The notes: generated from the sequence alone by a model not told the origin. DNA of 64,000 nucleotides from an uncultured Eubacteriales bacterium (GCA_900551295.1 URVJ01000007.1:1-64000), one strand, 5' to 3'. Numbered from the stretch's first letter, positions 27,218 to 36,650 are shown. Program-made: numbers and translations.

Positions 27218-30174
27218 GTCTTAATATCTGCTCTCTTTGGAGAAACGGTACTCATTTCGGTTGGTCGTGCATAACTCCTTACGATGAACCCAAGACGGTT
27301 CTCGGCTACTATGATGAAGGTATGCCCGAATCGGCTGACTGGGAAATCAAGTACATGGTTGAGCACGGAATCGACTTCCAGGCATTCTGCTGGTACAGCG
27401 ACCTTTCCAACGCTCCTCTTAAGGATCCCAGAAACGGCGAACAGCTCCATAACGGTTATATGTACTCCAAGTACAGCGACTATATGAAGTATACTCTCAT
27501 CTGGGAGGCTGCAAACAGCGCAAGATTCCACGCAGATGCTTTCAGAAACTATGTAATTCCTTACTGGTTTGAAAACTACTTCCTCGACGACAGATATTTG
27601 AAACTTGACAATAAGATTATACTCTGCCTGTTCGGTGCAAATTGTCTTTCGCAGAGCGATTACTTCGGAAGTGAAGAAAATGCAAAAGCCGAACTTGATT
27701 ACCTCGATGAAGTTGCAAAGAGCTACGGCTTCGACGGCGTTGTAATACTCGCCTGCGGCGGTCCTCAGGGCATGGGTATCGAAGGAAACTATGCGTATAA
27801 CTGGGGTGCAGCCGGAAAATCTCTCCAGATCAACAAGGACAGAAACCTCAGCAACGCAACTTCAAGCAAAACCTGCTACACCGTTCCCACAATAAGCGTA
27901 GGCTTTGACAGCATACCGTGGCACGGCACAAGAAACGGCATAATGACCGTAGAAGACTTTGACGCTGCTGCAAAGTGGGTTAAGGACAGCTACCTTCCCA
28001 GATTCCAGACCAAGGGTACATGGAACGAAAGACTTGTAATGCTCTCCACATGGAACGAGTACGGCGAAGGAACATATATCATGCCTTCCGGACTCAACGG
28101 TTTCGGCTATCTCGACGCTGTAAGAAAGAACTTTACGAATCTTCCCGACGAGCATGAGGATAAAACTCCGACCGCTGCTCAGTCCGAACGCTTTAACCAT
28201 CTCTATCCGCAGTATGCAAGACTGCTTCGCAGACAGGGCTGGCTCAAGTACAATAACGGCGGTTCTTTAAAGATTGAATCAGAGCTTTATGTAAACGATC
28301 TTCCGTTTATAAGTGAAATACCTTCTCAGAACAATGCCGCAGCAGGCATACTCTATCCGTTCGATCCGGCAACAGGCGAAGCATTCGCTCTTAATGTTCA
28401 TTATACATGGAGAAAGGGTGCAGGATACTTAAAGATAGAGGGTAATAAGCATACTGTTGAGTATCTCGTAGGCTCTTCAAAGTATACCGTAGACGGCACC
28501 GAAAAGGATCTCGGATACACGCTCTATCTCTCCGACGGACTTCCCATGATTTCGTTCAAGGCACTTGCCGAGGCTCTCGGATATACCTCCGAAGTCAAGG
28601 ACGGAAACACATACGTAAAGACAACCCAGTATGATATTTATAAGTCTGTTGCAAACAGAGAAGTCGGCGACTGGGAATTCAATGACTTTGACACAGAGGG
28701 CTGGACTTCAACCCATATGTCGCTTGAAGTTAGGGACGGAGCAATGACAATGACCGTTCTCAGCGACAAGAACAACGACCCGATCATGACCCGTTCCCAA
28801 GAGACTAAGTTTGATTCAAAGCTCTTTAAGGAATTTGAAATCAGGATGCGCTATAAGTTCACCAACGGCGAAAAACAGAGCCTTACAATGTATTTCATCA
28901 CCGACAGAAATTCTCAGTGGGACGAGGCAAAGACCATCAAGATTCCGCTTGAGAAGAAAGACACCGAAGGCGAATGGGAATATTATAAGGTAGACCTTAC
29001 AAAGAACAGCGCATGGAAGAATACCATAACCAACCTCAGATTTGACCCGTTCAACTCTCCCGGATACATGGAGATCGACTACATGAGGTTCATTAAGGAT
29101 CCCGATTATGTACCTTCCGAACTCCGTCCTTTTGAGATTGAAAACGGCAACGCAGAGGATACATCCAATGCAACCGTATTCTACTCCAATAACGCAAAGA
29201 TAACTATCGCCGAAGAACCCGGCAATACTTCAAACCACGTATGGTACGTAACTTCCGCTCCCGGAAAGAACTGGACATACTTCAGACAGGCTGCTCTCTT
29301 CAAGAAGGGCAAGAAGTATAATATCTCCTTTGACGTAAAACTTGTCGGAGATAATGCAAATAAGGGGCTCAAAGAAGCAGTCTTCAATCTCAATATCAGA
29401 TATCCCGAAACCGGAGCGCTCAATAACTTTGACCACCTTATAAAGGCATTCAAGGTTACGACAGACGGCTGGACGCATGTTGAGGCTGAACACGTTGTCG
29501 CAAAGATGGACAGCTCGTCGGGACACGAATTTACAATCTATGCAAATCCTTCGGGAGACGCTTCGTTCACCTATATGGTAGATAATATCGTAGTTGCCGA
29601 ATCCGATTCCGGACTTGCGGTTGAAGATGATAAGAAGACAGAGCAGACAACCGAAACAAAGCCCGATACCAAAAAGGAAGAGGCAGTACAGGGCGAGATT
29701 CCCGCACTTACAGACGCAGGACTTCTTACCGGCGTAACTCCTTATTCCGATAACGCGGTTATTACAAGCGTTGACGATCCTAAAGAGGCAGGCAAAAAGG
29801 TTTACTGTGTGACACCTAAGGCTGGCGAAAAGAGATGGACGTATTTCAGAGCAAAAACAGACGCTTTTGAATCTGAGGCTACATATAAGTTCTCTTATGA
29901 TGTGCTTGCCGTAAGTTCGGGAGCAAACACTTCCGGCTTTACAGCTCAGATCATGGCTAACTTCAGATATAAGTCCGGAGATAAGAATGATCATGTTGTA
30001 AACCCGGTAAAGATAACTCCTTCCGAAGGCTGGATTCATGTTGAATTTGAATACAAGCTTGAAGCTGTTACAGATCCTCTCGCTACACAGGAATTTACTC
30101 TGTATACCAATCCTAACGGTGAAGATTCAGTAACTTACCTACTCAAGAATTTAAAGCTTGAGAAAAAAGCGTAA
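27181..30174 (+). CDS. GH99-like/WbsX-type catalytic and binding part of the frameshifted SLH gene
   Basis: This is the continuation of the SLH protein. The first ATG in frame is 27322, but homology-like sequence begins at 27181 (NICSLWRNG, GWSCITPYDEPKTVLGYYDEG, ADWEIKYMVEHGIDFQAFCWY), the mark of WbsX/GH99-like TIM barrels (to ~28180). Then comes a copper amine oxidase-type stalk domain (~28290-28640, KYTVDG, MISFKALAEALGY), one sugar-binding-like sandwich (~28660-29100), and two tandem CBM4_9-like modules (~29110-29600 and ~29700-30170) split by an acidic Thr/Lys linker. Likely substrate: alpha-mannan or a similar glycan, by family. No ribosome site precedes 27322, so it would not be made alone efficiently. 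Confidence 0.82.
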   Translation, partial: TTAKANLDDYVVGLNICSLWRNGTHFGWSCITPYDEPKTVLGYYDEGMPESADWEIKYMVEHGIDFQAFCWYSDLSNAPLKDPRNGEQLHNGYMYSKYSDYMKYTLIWEAANSARFHADAFRNYVIPYWFENYFLDDRYLKLDNKIILCLFGANCLSQSDYFGSEENAKAELDYLDEVAKSYGFDGVVILACGGPQGMGIEGNYAYNWGAAGKSLQINKDRNLSNATSSKTCYTVPTISVGFDSIPWHGTRNGIMTVEDFDAAAKWVKDSYLPRFQTKGTWNERLVMLSTWNEYGEGTYIMPSGLNGFGYLDAVRKNFTNLPDEHEDKTPTAAQSERFNHLYPQYARLLRRQGWLKYNNGGSLKIESELYVNDLPFISEIPSQNNAAAGILYPFDPATGEAFALNVHYTWRKGAGYLKIEGNKHTVEYLVGSSKYTVDGTEKDLGYTLYLSDGLPMISFKALAEALGYTSEVKDGNTYVKTTQYDIYKSVANREVGDWEFNDFDTEGWTSTHMSLEVRDGAMTMTVLSDKNNDPIMTRSQETKFDSKLFKEFEIRMRYKFTNGEKQSLTMYFITDRNSQWDEAKTIKIPLEKKDTEGEWEYYKVDLTKNSAWKNTITNLRFDPFNSPGYMEIDYMRFIKDPDYVPSELRPFEIENGNAEDTSNATVFYSNNAKITIAEEPGNTSNHVWYVTSAPGKNWTYFRQAALFKKGKKYNISFDVKLVGDNANKGLKEAVFNLNIRYPETGALNNFDHLIKAFKVTTDGWTHVEAEHVVAKMDSSSGHEFTIYANPSGDASFTYMVDNIVVAESDSGLAVEDDKKTEQTTETKPDTKKEEAVQGEIPALTDAGLLTGVTPYSDNAVITSVDDPKEAGKKVYCVTPKAGEKRWTYFRAKTDAFESEATYKFSYDVLAVSSGANTSGFTAQIMANFRYKSGDKNDHVVNPVKITPSEGWIHVEFEYKLEAVTDPLATQEFTLYTNPNGEDSVTYLLKNLKLEKKA

Positions 30175-30200
30175 GTAAAACCAATTAAATAAAGCAGTTG

Positions 30201-30229
30201 CGGCACGGTGTAAAAACCGTGCCGTTGTT
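30201..30229 (+). terminator. Terminator after the SLH glycosidase-like gene
   Basis: Perfect 9-bp stem CGGCACGGT/ACCGTGCCG with a 6-base loop and a T-rich tail. Confidence 0.9.
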
Positions 30230-30269
30230 TTGTGCCGGAAAGTCTTGCTTTGTCACACAGAAAAGCAAA

Positions 30270-30307
30270 AAAATAACGGTACACGAAAAACTAAATTCCG
30301 TATACCG
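30270..30307 (-). terminator. Terminator of the sigma/anti-sigma operon
   Basis: Minus strand: CGGTATACG pairs with CGTGTACCG (one G-T pair), then TTATTTTTTT. Confidence 0.82.
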
Positions 30308-30334
30308 CTTTTGTATTTAAATTTGCAATTTTGT

Positions 30335-31603
30335 TTATCTGTTGAAGTACTCGTAGATAGACTCAAAAGAATACTGCTCGGCATTTTCAACCGTTTCAGC
30401 CCACTCAATAAACATACTGTTCGTAATTCCGATGTTTGTGAGCGCCTCGGTTCTTAACTGGGAAGCCTCGCCAAAAATTGACTTGACATATTTGTTTGCC
30501 GTTGTTACATTTTCGTCGAGCGCGTCGTCGCTTTGATTAAACTCTATGTTCTCAAAAATCGAGTTGTACGTTTCGGAAAAACCGTCGTAAAATCCGGCTT
30601 TGTCGTCCTCAAAGTCTATTGCATTTAAGTTTGCTGCAGGAGCTTTGGCAGGAGAAGAACCGCCGACGTTTGAAGAACTTTCGTTATTGCCGTCGTATTT
30701 CGGAAGACCGCAGATCGGTTCCGAATCAACTGAACTCTCTGCCGCGGATTTTTCCGATTCCGCTGTCTCGGCACTTTTGCCGGTATCTGTTTCGGAACCG
30801 ACGTATGATACTGAGGGTGATAATGAAAACATTATGCCGCCCGTATAACCGTTGCTCTGCGCCGTGTCGGAACCGTAACCGGCTGCCGTATTGTCCGACG
30901 CACTTTTCGTTTGTTCTGAATCTGAACTTCCCGTCAGATCGGTATGCGCCACAGTACGCTTTTGTACGGTTTTGCTCTCATCGTCAGAGTTTACGTCTGT
31001 ACTGTCTGTATTGACGGAGGTGCGAAATGTGACGGTAGGATTTTCGTCATTCTGAAGTGCAATTTCGTTTTTCTGTTCCGAAGTATCCTGTAATGATCTT
31101 TCCGACAAAGCATTATTGTAGCCGGATTTTTCGTTCTGTCCGTCCGAAGAAGTGAAAACACCGTTTATCGGAGTAAATCCGCTGCCGCTGTCGGATGTGT
31201 CGGCACTGTCTGAAATTTTTACATTATCGGATTTGCCCGCACTGTTTTTTGAGGAAATCATGCTTGTAAGATCGTAGCCTTTGTTTGCCGCAAAAAGTGC
31301 GATTACAATGATAAGCGCCGCAGCCGTTCCGATGTGGTGGGAAAGACGTACGCGCGGGAACATTATTGATTTCGATGTGCGGATTTCTTTCATCACACGG
31401 TCTGCAATTTCGCCGTCTTTTAAGCCGGGAATGCTGAGTCCGGATAACTCGTCTTTTATTTGTGAGTTTTGCTGAAAAAAAGCACGGCATTTACCGCACG
31501 ACTCAAGATGACGTTTAAACTCATCTGTCAGTTCTTCGCCGGATAAGACGCTTATCTGTAAACTTTCGCAATCCGAAAGCTTTTCATTTTTGCTGTTGTT
31601 CAT
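30335..31603 (-). CDS. Membrane-bound zinc-finger anti-sigma factor with Ser/Asp-rich extracytoplasmic domain
   Basis: A 422-residue protein. Residues 1-45 form an anti-sigma zinc finger of the ZAS type (HLESCGKC, H-x3-C-x2-C). One transmembrane helix lies at ~90-108 (IGTAAALIIVIALFA). The remaining ~310 residues are predicted outside the cell; the first ~200 of them are rich in Ser, Asp, Thr and Glu and low in complexity. The neighbouring upstream gene on the same strand encodes the ECF sigma factor it should hold. AAAGGAG precedes the ATG. The signal it senses is unknown; a stalk-like outer part suggests a cell-wall-spanning sensor. Confidence 0.85.
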   Translation of the reverse strand: MNNSKNEKLSDCESLQISVLSGEELTDEFKRHLESCGKCRAFFQQNSQIKDELSGLSIPGLKDGEIADRVMKEIRTSKSIMFPRVRLSHHIGTAAALIIVIALFAANKGYDLTSMISSKNSAGKSDNVKISDSADTSDSGSGFTPINGVFTSSDGQNEKSGYNNALSERSLQDTSEQKNEIALQNDENPTVTFRTSVNTDSTDVNSDDESKTVQKRTVAHTDLTGSSDSEQTKSASDNTAAGYGSDTAQSNGYTGGIMFSLSPSVSYVGSETDTGKSAETAESEKSAAESSVDSEPICGLPKYDGNNESSSNVGGSSPAKAPAANLNAIDFEDDKAGFYDGFSETYNSIFENIEFNQSDDALDENVTTANKYVKSIFGEASQLRTEALTNIGITNSMFIEWAETVENAEQYSFESIYEYFNR

Positions 31604-31684
31604 CGCCGCACACTCCTTTCATCAGCTTTTACACTTTTATAGACGTAAGTAAAACCAAAAAGTTCCGGTTTTTCTTAATAAATC

Positions 31685-32299
31685 TTAAAAATAATTTTCT
31701 TTTAAGAGTTGTTTCTTCAATGCTTCTCTTGCGCGGAACAGCCTTGACTTGACGGTGCCGGGTTCAAGACCCGTCATCTGCGCTATCTGTTCGTATGTGT
31801 AGTCGTTAATGTCGCGAAGCACGATTATTTCGCGGTGTTCATCCGAAAGACGCGAAACGGCAGCCCATAAAAACTGTTTTCTTTCATTTTTGAGAGCCGT
31901 CTGTTCGGGATAATTCTTCTCGTCGGTATCGGGAAGTTCAAGACCTTTGCCGTCCTCGTCGGTTTCGTCAAGACTTACGTTTTCTCCTTTTTTCTTTCTG
32001 ACAAAATCGTATGCGCAGTTCTTGGCAACACGGTACAGCCACGTTGAAAAGCTGCTTTCGCCCTTGAAAGAGGAGAGCGAACGGTAAACTTTCAGAAATA
32101 CTTCCTGGCAAACGTCTGCGGTATCGTCCGCACTGCCGATTATCGGGTAAACGCATGTGCTTACAAAGCGTTCGTATTTGCGCAAGAGTGTTTCAAAAGA
32201 ATTTTCGTCGCCGTCCGCAGCTTTAAAGGCAAGCAGTGTATCCTCGGGGAGATCTTCGCCGTAGTTTTTCTGCTCTTTTGCCTTAAAAAACAAACCCAA
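31685..32299 (-). CDS. ECF-type RNA polymerase sigma factor
   Basis: A 204-residue ECF sigma factor. Region 2 has DVCQEVFLKVYRSLSSFKG and STWLYRVAKNCAYDFVR (DNA melting and -10 contact); region 4 has DINDYTYEQIAQMTGLEPGTVKSRL (-35 helix-turn-helix). The start is TTG at 32299, 8 bases after GGAGG; a more distant in-frame ATG has no ribosome site and lies in the promoter leader. It is transcribed from a SigA-like promoter and followed after 81 bases by its anti-sigma gene. No clear copy of an ECF autoregulatory promoter was recognised. Confidence 0.92.
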   Translation of the reverse strand: MGLFFKAKEQKNYGEDLPEDTLLAFKAADGDENSFETLLRKYERFVSTCVYPIIGSADDTADVCQEVFLKVYRSLSSFKGESSFSTWLYRVAKNCAYDFVRKKKGENVSLDETDEDGKGLELPDTDEKNYPEQTALKNERKQFLWAAVSRLSDEHREIIVLRDINDYTYEQIAQMTGLEPGTVKSRLFRAREALKKQLLKENYF

Positions 32300-32336
32300 A
32301 TATAAGCACCTCCGTTCTTTTATAATATCATTATTA

Positions 32337-32365
32337 AGTATATCACGTTTCAAATACTTTTTCAA
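32337..32365 (-). promoter_or_regulatory. SigA promoter of the ECF sigma operon
   Basis: Minus strand: TTGAAA (32365-32360), 17 bp, TATACT (32342-32337), 38 bases before the TTG start. Confidence 0.78.
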
Positions 32366-32404
32366 GTGTAAAATGCAACAATCCGCAAACGATTTGAAAA
32401 TATT

Positions 32405-32418
32405 GCGTTGCGCAACGC
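32405..32418. repeat. Perfect 14-bp palindrome upstream of the sigma promoter
   Basis: GCGTTGCGCAACGC reads the same on both strands. It lies 40 bases upstream of the sigma -35 box and beside the pentapeptide-gene terminator. An operator or part of a secondary hairpin are both possible. Confidence 0.4.
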
Positions 32419-32421
32419 TTA

Positions 32422-32467
32422 CAAAATCAAAAGACGCAGCAGCAATTTTTAAGAATGCCGCAGCGCC
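32422..32467 (-). terminator. Terminator of the mutL-tgt-pentapeptide operon
   Basis: Minus strand: GGCGCTGCGGC pairs with GCTGCTGCGTC (one mismatch) and is followed by TTTTGATTTTG. Confidence 0.65.
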
Positions 32468-32478
32468 TCGTTTTTTGG

Positions 32479-33066
32479 TTATTCGATTACTATTTCAAGG
32501 CTTTCAAACAGATTTGATACTTCGGGATAGCAGAAACGCGCTCCTTTCAGAAAATTTGTCAGCACGTCTATCCTGTACCCGTATGCGTCCCTGAAATCGC
32601 ACTTTTTTAAGTCGCATTTGAAAAATTCTGTTTTTGCAAGATCGCAGCCGTAAAAGCTTGCGTCCGAAAGATCACATTCCGCAAAGAGCGTGACCGAAAT
32701 TGAGTTTCCTTTAAAGTCAAAACGTCTGAAATTCATATTTGCAAACGTGTTGTATTTTAAATTGCAGTTTTTAAAGGCTTCGACCGGCTTTGCAAAACGG
32801 CCGCTTGAACATAATGAAAGCCAGCTGACGCCGTAAAGCGCACAGCCTTTAAAATTGCAGCTCACAAGCACGGAATTGTCGTCGCTCGGGTTAATAATGC
32901 TGCATGAATCAAAGGTGCAGAGAGAAAATTTTACCTTTTTGACAAGCGTGTTTTCAAAACGGCAGTTTTTAAAGGTGCAGCTTTCAAACTCAATGTTCTC
33001 CGCAGTGCTGTCGAGAAGATTCAGATTTTCAAACAGCCTGTCCTCGTAATAGTTGTACTCTGCCAT
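32479..33066 (-). CDS. Pentapeptide repeat protein
   Basis: A 195-residue protein made largely of A(D/N)LxF-type repeats, for example IEFESCTFKNCRFENT, VLVSCNFKGCALYG and LSDASFYGCDLAKTEFFKC, predicting a four-sided right-handed beta-helix. Relatives include DNA-gyrase mimics (Qnr-like) and uncharacterised cytosolic proteins; nothing here separates these. It has no signal peptide. It begins five bases after the tgt stop codon and is the last gene of the operon. Confidence 0.88.
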   Translation of the reverse strand: MAEYNYYEDRLFENLNLLDSTAENIEFESCTFKNCRFENTLVKKVKFSLCTFDSCSIINPSDDNSVLVSCNFKGCALYGVSWLSLCSSGRFAKPVEAFKNCNLKYNTFANMNFRRFDFKGNSISVTLFAECDLSDASFYGCDLAKTEFFKCDLKKCDFRDAYGYRIDVLTNFLKGARFCYPEVSNLFESLEIVIE

Positions 33067-33071
33067 ATAAC

Positions 33072-34211
33072 TCAGTCGTCAACACGCGTGCCGAGAATTT
33101 CTACGTTGTCGCGGAAGAACTGTTCAAAGCGTCCCTCGTCGAGTGCGGCGCGTATTTTTTCCATGAGCGTGTTGTAGAAATAGAGGTTGTGAAGAACGCA
33201 GAGTCTCATTCCGAGAAGCTCGCGCGCCTTGAAAAGATGTCTGATGTAGGCTCTCGTGTAGCTTCTGCACGCCGGACACTGACAGCCTTCCTCGATAGGA
33301 CGCGGATCGCGTTCGTACTTTGCGTTGTTTAAGTTCATGAATCCTCTTGAGGTAAAGAGATTGCCGTGACGGGCGTTTCTGCTCGGCATAACGCAGTCGA
33401 AGAAGTCAACTCCGCGGCGCACAGCCTCAAGAATGTTTACGGGAGTACCGACGCCCATTAAGTATCTCGGCTTGTCCGTCGGCATAAACGGCTGAACGAC
33501 ATCTATAATGTTGTACATTTCCTCTGCGCTCTCGCCGACCGCAAGACCGCCTATCGCATATCCGTCAAGACCTTCAAATTCTGCGATCTGCTTCATGTGA
33601 TCCGCACGCAGATCCTCGTATGTCGAGCCCTGATTTATGCCGAAAAGCATTTGTTTGGGGTTTATCGCACCCGGTTCTGCATTGTTTTTCTTAACTTCGT
33701 CAATGCATATTTTGAGCCAGCGCGCGGTTCTCGCACAGGAGTTTTTCGCGTAGTTGTATTCCGCAGGGTTTGCAACGCATTCGTCAAACGCCATGGCAAT
33801 GGTAGAGCCGAGATTTGCCTGTATTCTCATGCTCTCCTTGGGTCCCATGAAAATGCGCTTTCCGTCCATGTGAGAGGCAAATAAAACGCCCTCTTCGCTT
33901 ATTTTGCGCAGTACCGCAAGGGAGAACACCTGAAATCCGCCGCTGTCGGTGAGAATGGGACCTGACCAGTTGAAAAACTTGTGCAGACCGCCGAGATCGC
34001 GGATAACGTCGTCGCCGGGACGTATGTGCAGATGGTAAGTGTTGGATAATTCGACCTGGCATTTGATTTGTCTTAAGTCGTCTGTCGATACGGCACCCTT
34101 TATGGCAGCCGATGTGCCTACGTTCATGAATACCGGCGTTTGTATTGTTCCGTGCGGAGTTACAAATTCGCCTCGTCTTGCAAGACCTTCCTGCTTTAAA
34201 AGTTTAAACAT
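33072..34211 (-). CDS. tgt: tRNA-guanine transglycosylase
   Basis: Inserts the queuosine precursor preQ1 at position 34 of tRNAs with GUN anticodons. The 379-residue TIM barrel shows the nucleophile region DSGGFQVFSL, GINQGS, GGLAVGES and the zinc site CQCPAC with a later His (CVLHNLYFYN). It lies 30 bases after mutL on the same strand. Queuosine biosynthesis genes (queA, queC-G) are not in this window. Confidence 0.97.
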   Translation of the reverse strand: MFKLLKQEGLARRGEFVTPHGTIQTPVFMNVGTSAAIKGAVSTDDLRQIKCQVELSNTYHLHIRPGDDVIRDLGGLHKFFNWSGPILTDSGGFQVFSLAVLRKISEEGVLFASHMDGKRIFMGPKESMRIQANLGSTIAMAFDECVANPAEYNYAKNSCARTARWLKICIDEVKKNNAEPGAINPKQMLFGINQGSTYEDLRADHMKQIAEFEGLDGYAIGGLAVGESAEEMYNIIDVVQPFMPTDKPRYLMGVGTPVNILEAVRRGVDFFDCVMPSRNARHGNLFTSRGFMNLNNAKYERDPRPIEEGCQCPACRSYTRAYIRHLFKARELLGMRLCVLHNLYFYNTLMEKIRAALDEGRFEQFFRDNVEILGTRVDD

Positions 34212-34241
34212 TGATTTTTTCGCCTTTCAGTATATGATGAT

Positions 34242-36395
34242 TCATGTTCTGTCGAACATTTTGTTGAGCTTGTCGTGTGAGATCTCGTGAATTACGGGTC
34301 TGCCGTGCGGGCAGTAAAGCACGGCGTCGTTACCGAAAACCTCGTCTATTATCATTTTGTTGTCTATGTCGGTGTGCTTGTCTCCGCCCTTGATTGCGGC
34401 GCGGCAGGCAGCAGTGAACAGCGCGCGGTCGAATATTTCTCCTGCGGAACGGTTGTTGCCTTCGGCAAGCTTTCCGGCAAGGAAAGTAAAGACGTCTTTT
34501 GCGTCGGAGTGGCGTATCGGCGTCGGAATGGCGCGTATTATAAAGCTGTCTGTGCCGAAATCGTCAAACTCAAATCCGATCTTTTCAAAGTATTCCTTGT
34601 TTTCACGTGCGCACACAGCCTCTTTCGGCGTAAGGAATACGTTTATTCCCTCAAGAAGAAACTGAGATGAATGTTCGTAATCGGGATTTTTCAGCCTTTC
34701 GTATATAATACGTTCGTGAGAGGCGTGCTTGTCGATTATGTACATGCTCTGCTTGTACTGAACAATCAAATATGTATCGAAAACCTCGCCTATGTATATC
34801 GGCTTTTGTCTGAAAGCGGTTGAGGTAATCTCGCCCTGCTTTTCAAAAATCCTTTGCGGTACTGTGTCTGATACCGATTTGACTTCATTTTCGGTTTTAA
34901 CGGAAACACTGCTGTCAGCGGCAATATCCGTAATTTTAAATGCACTTTTTGCCTCGTCCGCAGTTTTTTGCGCCCCATTTAAGCCGAAAGCCTGTTTTGT
35001 TTCGGATTGTTCATTAACACTTTGACTTTTTTCATATTCGCCGAAAACCATATTCGGAAGTTCGGCAGATTTGGTTTGTACCTCGTTCTGCCCGTCCTTG
35101 CCGGAATCGGATTGCGGAAGATCCGGAACGTAAAGCGCACCGTTATCCGTAATCTTTATGCCGTTTTCGTAATGCGGCAAAGCAGAGACGTTATTTTTTT
35201 GCTCCGTATTAGTTTGTAATGCCGCGTCGCTTTGTACTTGATTGTTGTATACAGGTACACTTTCCTGCACGGGAATTTCCGCGCTTTTTGAAAGCGCTGC
35301 CGGAACTTCGGAAATGTGTTCTTTGGTTTCCTGTGCGGAGGGGCGTTTTTCTTCGGCAGACGCACTTTCCGAAACAATCGAATTTCTTTCAAACTCCGTA
35401 AAGGTAACTCCCGCCGAAACGGCGTTCTTGACGGCAAAATATACCGCGTCGAAAATTCTTCTTTCGTCGGAGAATTTTATCTCCAATTTTGCCGGGTGAA
35501 CGTTTACGTCAACGAGCCTGAAATCTATGTCGCAGAACAGCACGCACGCAGGAAATTTTCCGGTAGGGCAGAAACCTCTGAAACCCTCTTCGAGTGCCGC
35601 AAGCATGGTTCGCGAACGAATGTATCTGTTGTTTACGAAAAAGTTCTGCATATTGCGGTTTGGACGGCAGAATTCGGGTTTTCCGATATAGCCGTGAATC
35701 TTAACTCCCGAATATTCGTAATCTACGGGTAACAGCGCTGCCGCAAATTCGCGTCCGAGCGCAGAATATATCGCGCTTTTGAGATTTCCGTCGCCGGGAG
35801 ACTGCAATTTAACATTGTTGTCCGAAATAAACGTAAGAGCAATGTCGGGACGCGACAGAACGAACTTTTCGCACACCGCAAGCACCGAAAGCGCCTCCGT
35901 AGAATCTTTTTTCAGAAATTTGCGTCTTGCCGGGACGTTTTCAAATATGTTCTGAACCGTGATGGTGGTTCCGTAGGGACAGCCCGCGTCCTCAAGCACC
36001 GTCTGCTCGCCGAAATCGCACTCGAACAGCGTTCCCGAAACCTCTTCTTTGCACGACGTAAGTATTCTCACCCTTGCAACGGAGGATATTGCAGCAAGAG
36101 CCTCACCGCGGAAACCGTACGTCATTATGGCTTCAAGGTCGCTGCCTGTCTTTATCTTGCTTGTAGCGTGTCTCATTACGGCTTTCGGAACATCTTCGCG
36201 CGACATTCCCTTGCCGTCGTCAGTAACCCTTATAAAGGTCGTGCCGCCGTTCTTGATTTCGACCGTCACGTTCTTCGCGCCCGCGTCGGCACAGTTTTCA
36301 AGCATTTCCTTTATTGCCGAGGACGGACGTTCCACAACTTCGCCGGCTGCTATTAAGTTTGCCGTTTGTTTGTCGAGAATGTTGATTATGCCCAA
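34242..36395 (-). CDS. mutL: DNA mismatch repair protein MutL, endonuclease-type
   Basis: Mismatch-repair mediator, 717 residues. The N-terminal GHKL ATPase has IAAGEVVERPSSAIKEMLENC, DDGKGM and YGFRGEALAAISSV. A Gln/Ser/Glu-rich linker spans ~350-520. The C-terminal domain carries the nicking-endonuclease motif D555KHASHE with E later and CPHGRP at ~695, as in species without MutH. The start is TTG at 36395: a GGAGGAGAGAG stretch lies just upstream and the product begins with GIINILDKQTANLIAAGEV, the family start. A longer reading frame to 36494 is only leader. Confidence 0.96.
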   Translation of the reverse strand: MGIINILDKQTANLIAAGEVVERPSSAIKEMLENCADAGAKNVTVEIKNGGTTFIRVTDDGKGMSREDVPKAVMRHATSKIKTGSDLEAIMTYGFRGEALAAISSVARVRILTSCKEEVSGTLFECDFGEQTVLEDAGCPYGTTITVQNIFENVPARRKFLKKDSTEALSVLAVCEKFVLSRPDIALTFISDNNVKLQSPGDGNLKSAIYSALGREFAAALLPVDYEYSGVKIHGYIGKPEFCRPNRNMQNFFVNNRYIRSRTMLAALEEGFRGFCPTGKFPACVLFCDIDFRLVDVNVHPAKLEIKFSDERRIFDAVYFAVKNAVSAGVTFTEFERNSIVSESASAEEKRPSAQETKEHISEVPAALSKSAEIPVQESVPVYNNQVQSDAALQTNTEQKNNVSALPHYENGIKITDNGALYVPDLPQSDSGKDGQNEVQTKSAELPNMVFGEYEKSQSVNEQSETKQAFGLNGAQKTADEAKSAFKITDIAADSSVSVKTENEVKSVSDTVPQRIFEKQGEITSTAFRQKPIYIGEVFDTYLIVQYKQSMYIIDKHASHERIIYERLKNPDYEHSSQFLLEGINVFLTPKEAVCARENKEYFEKIGFEFDDFGTDSFIIRAIPTPIRHSDAKDVFTFLAGKLAEGNNRSAGEIFDRALFTAACRAAIKGGDKHTDIDNKMIIDEVFGNDAVLYCPHGRPVIHEISHDKLNKMFDRT

Positions 36396-36484
36396 AAGTT
36401 CTCTCTCCTCCTTTGCACGTAAATAGAGCGCATATATTCTGTCGTAATGTGCGCATAAATACCTTATTATAAAATCTAAATTTA

Positions 36485-36513
36485 ATTCTACCACATTTTT
36501 CGTCTTTTGTAAA
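36485..36513 (-). promoter_or_regulatory. Promoter of the mutL-tgt-pentapeptide operon
   Basis: Minus strand: TTTACA (36513-36508), 17 bp, TAGAAT (36490-36485), leaving a ~85-base leader. Confidence 0.72.
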
Positions 36514-36591
36514 CAAGTTTTGAGTTATTTGATTAAATTCGCCTTTTTGGTATTATTTTTCGGTAAAATAAGCTTTTGATAAAAATATTTC

Positions 36592-36620
36592 TTGTAAAAT
36601 AAGCAAAAGTATTGTATAAT
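36592..36620 (+). promoter_or_regulatory. SigA promoter of mreB
   Basis: TTGTAA (36592-36597), 17 bp, TATAAT (36615-36620), 30 bases before the ATG. Confidence 0.8.
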
Positions 36621-36650
36621 AGGGTAAATAATTATCGGGAGTAACTGTAA

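Noticed and set aside
29230..30039. Minus-strand open frame of 269 codons
   Set aside because: Antisense to the WbsX/CBM gene; Cys/Ile/Arg-rich shadow.
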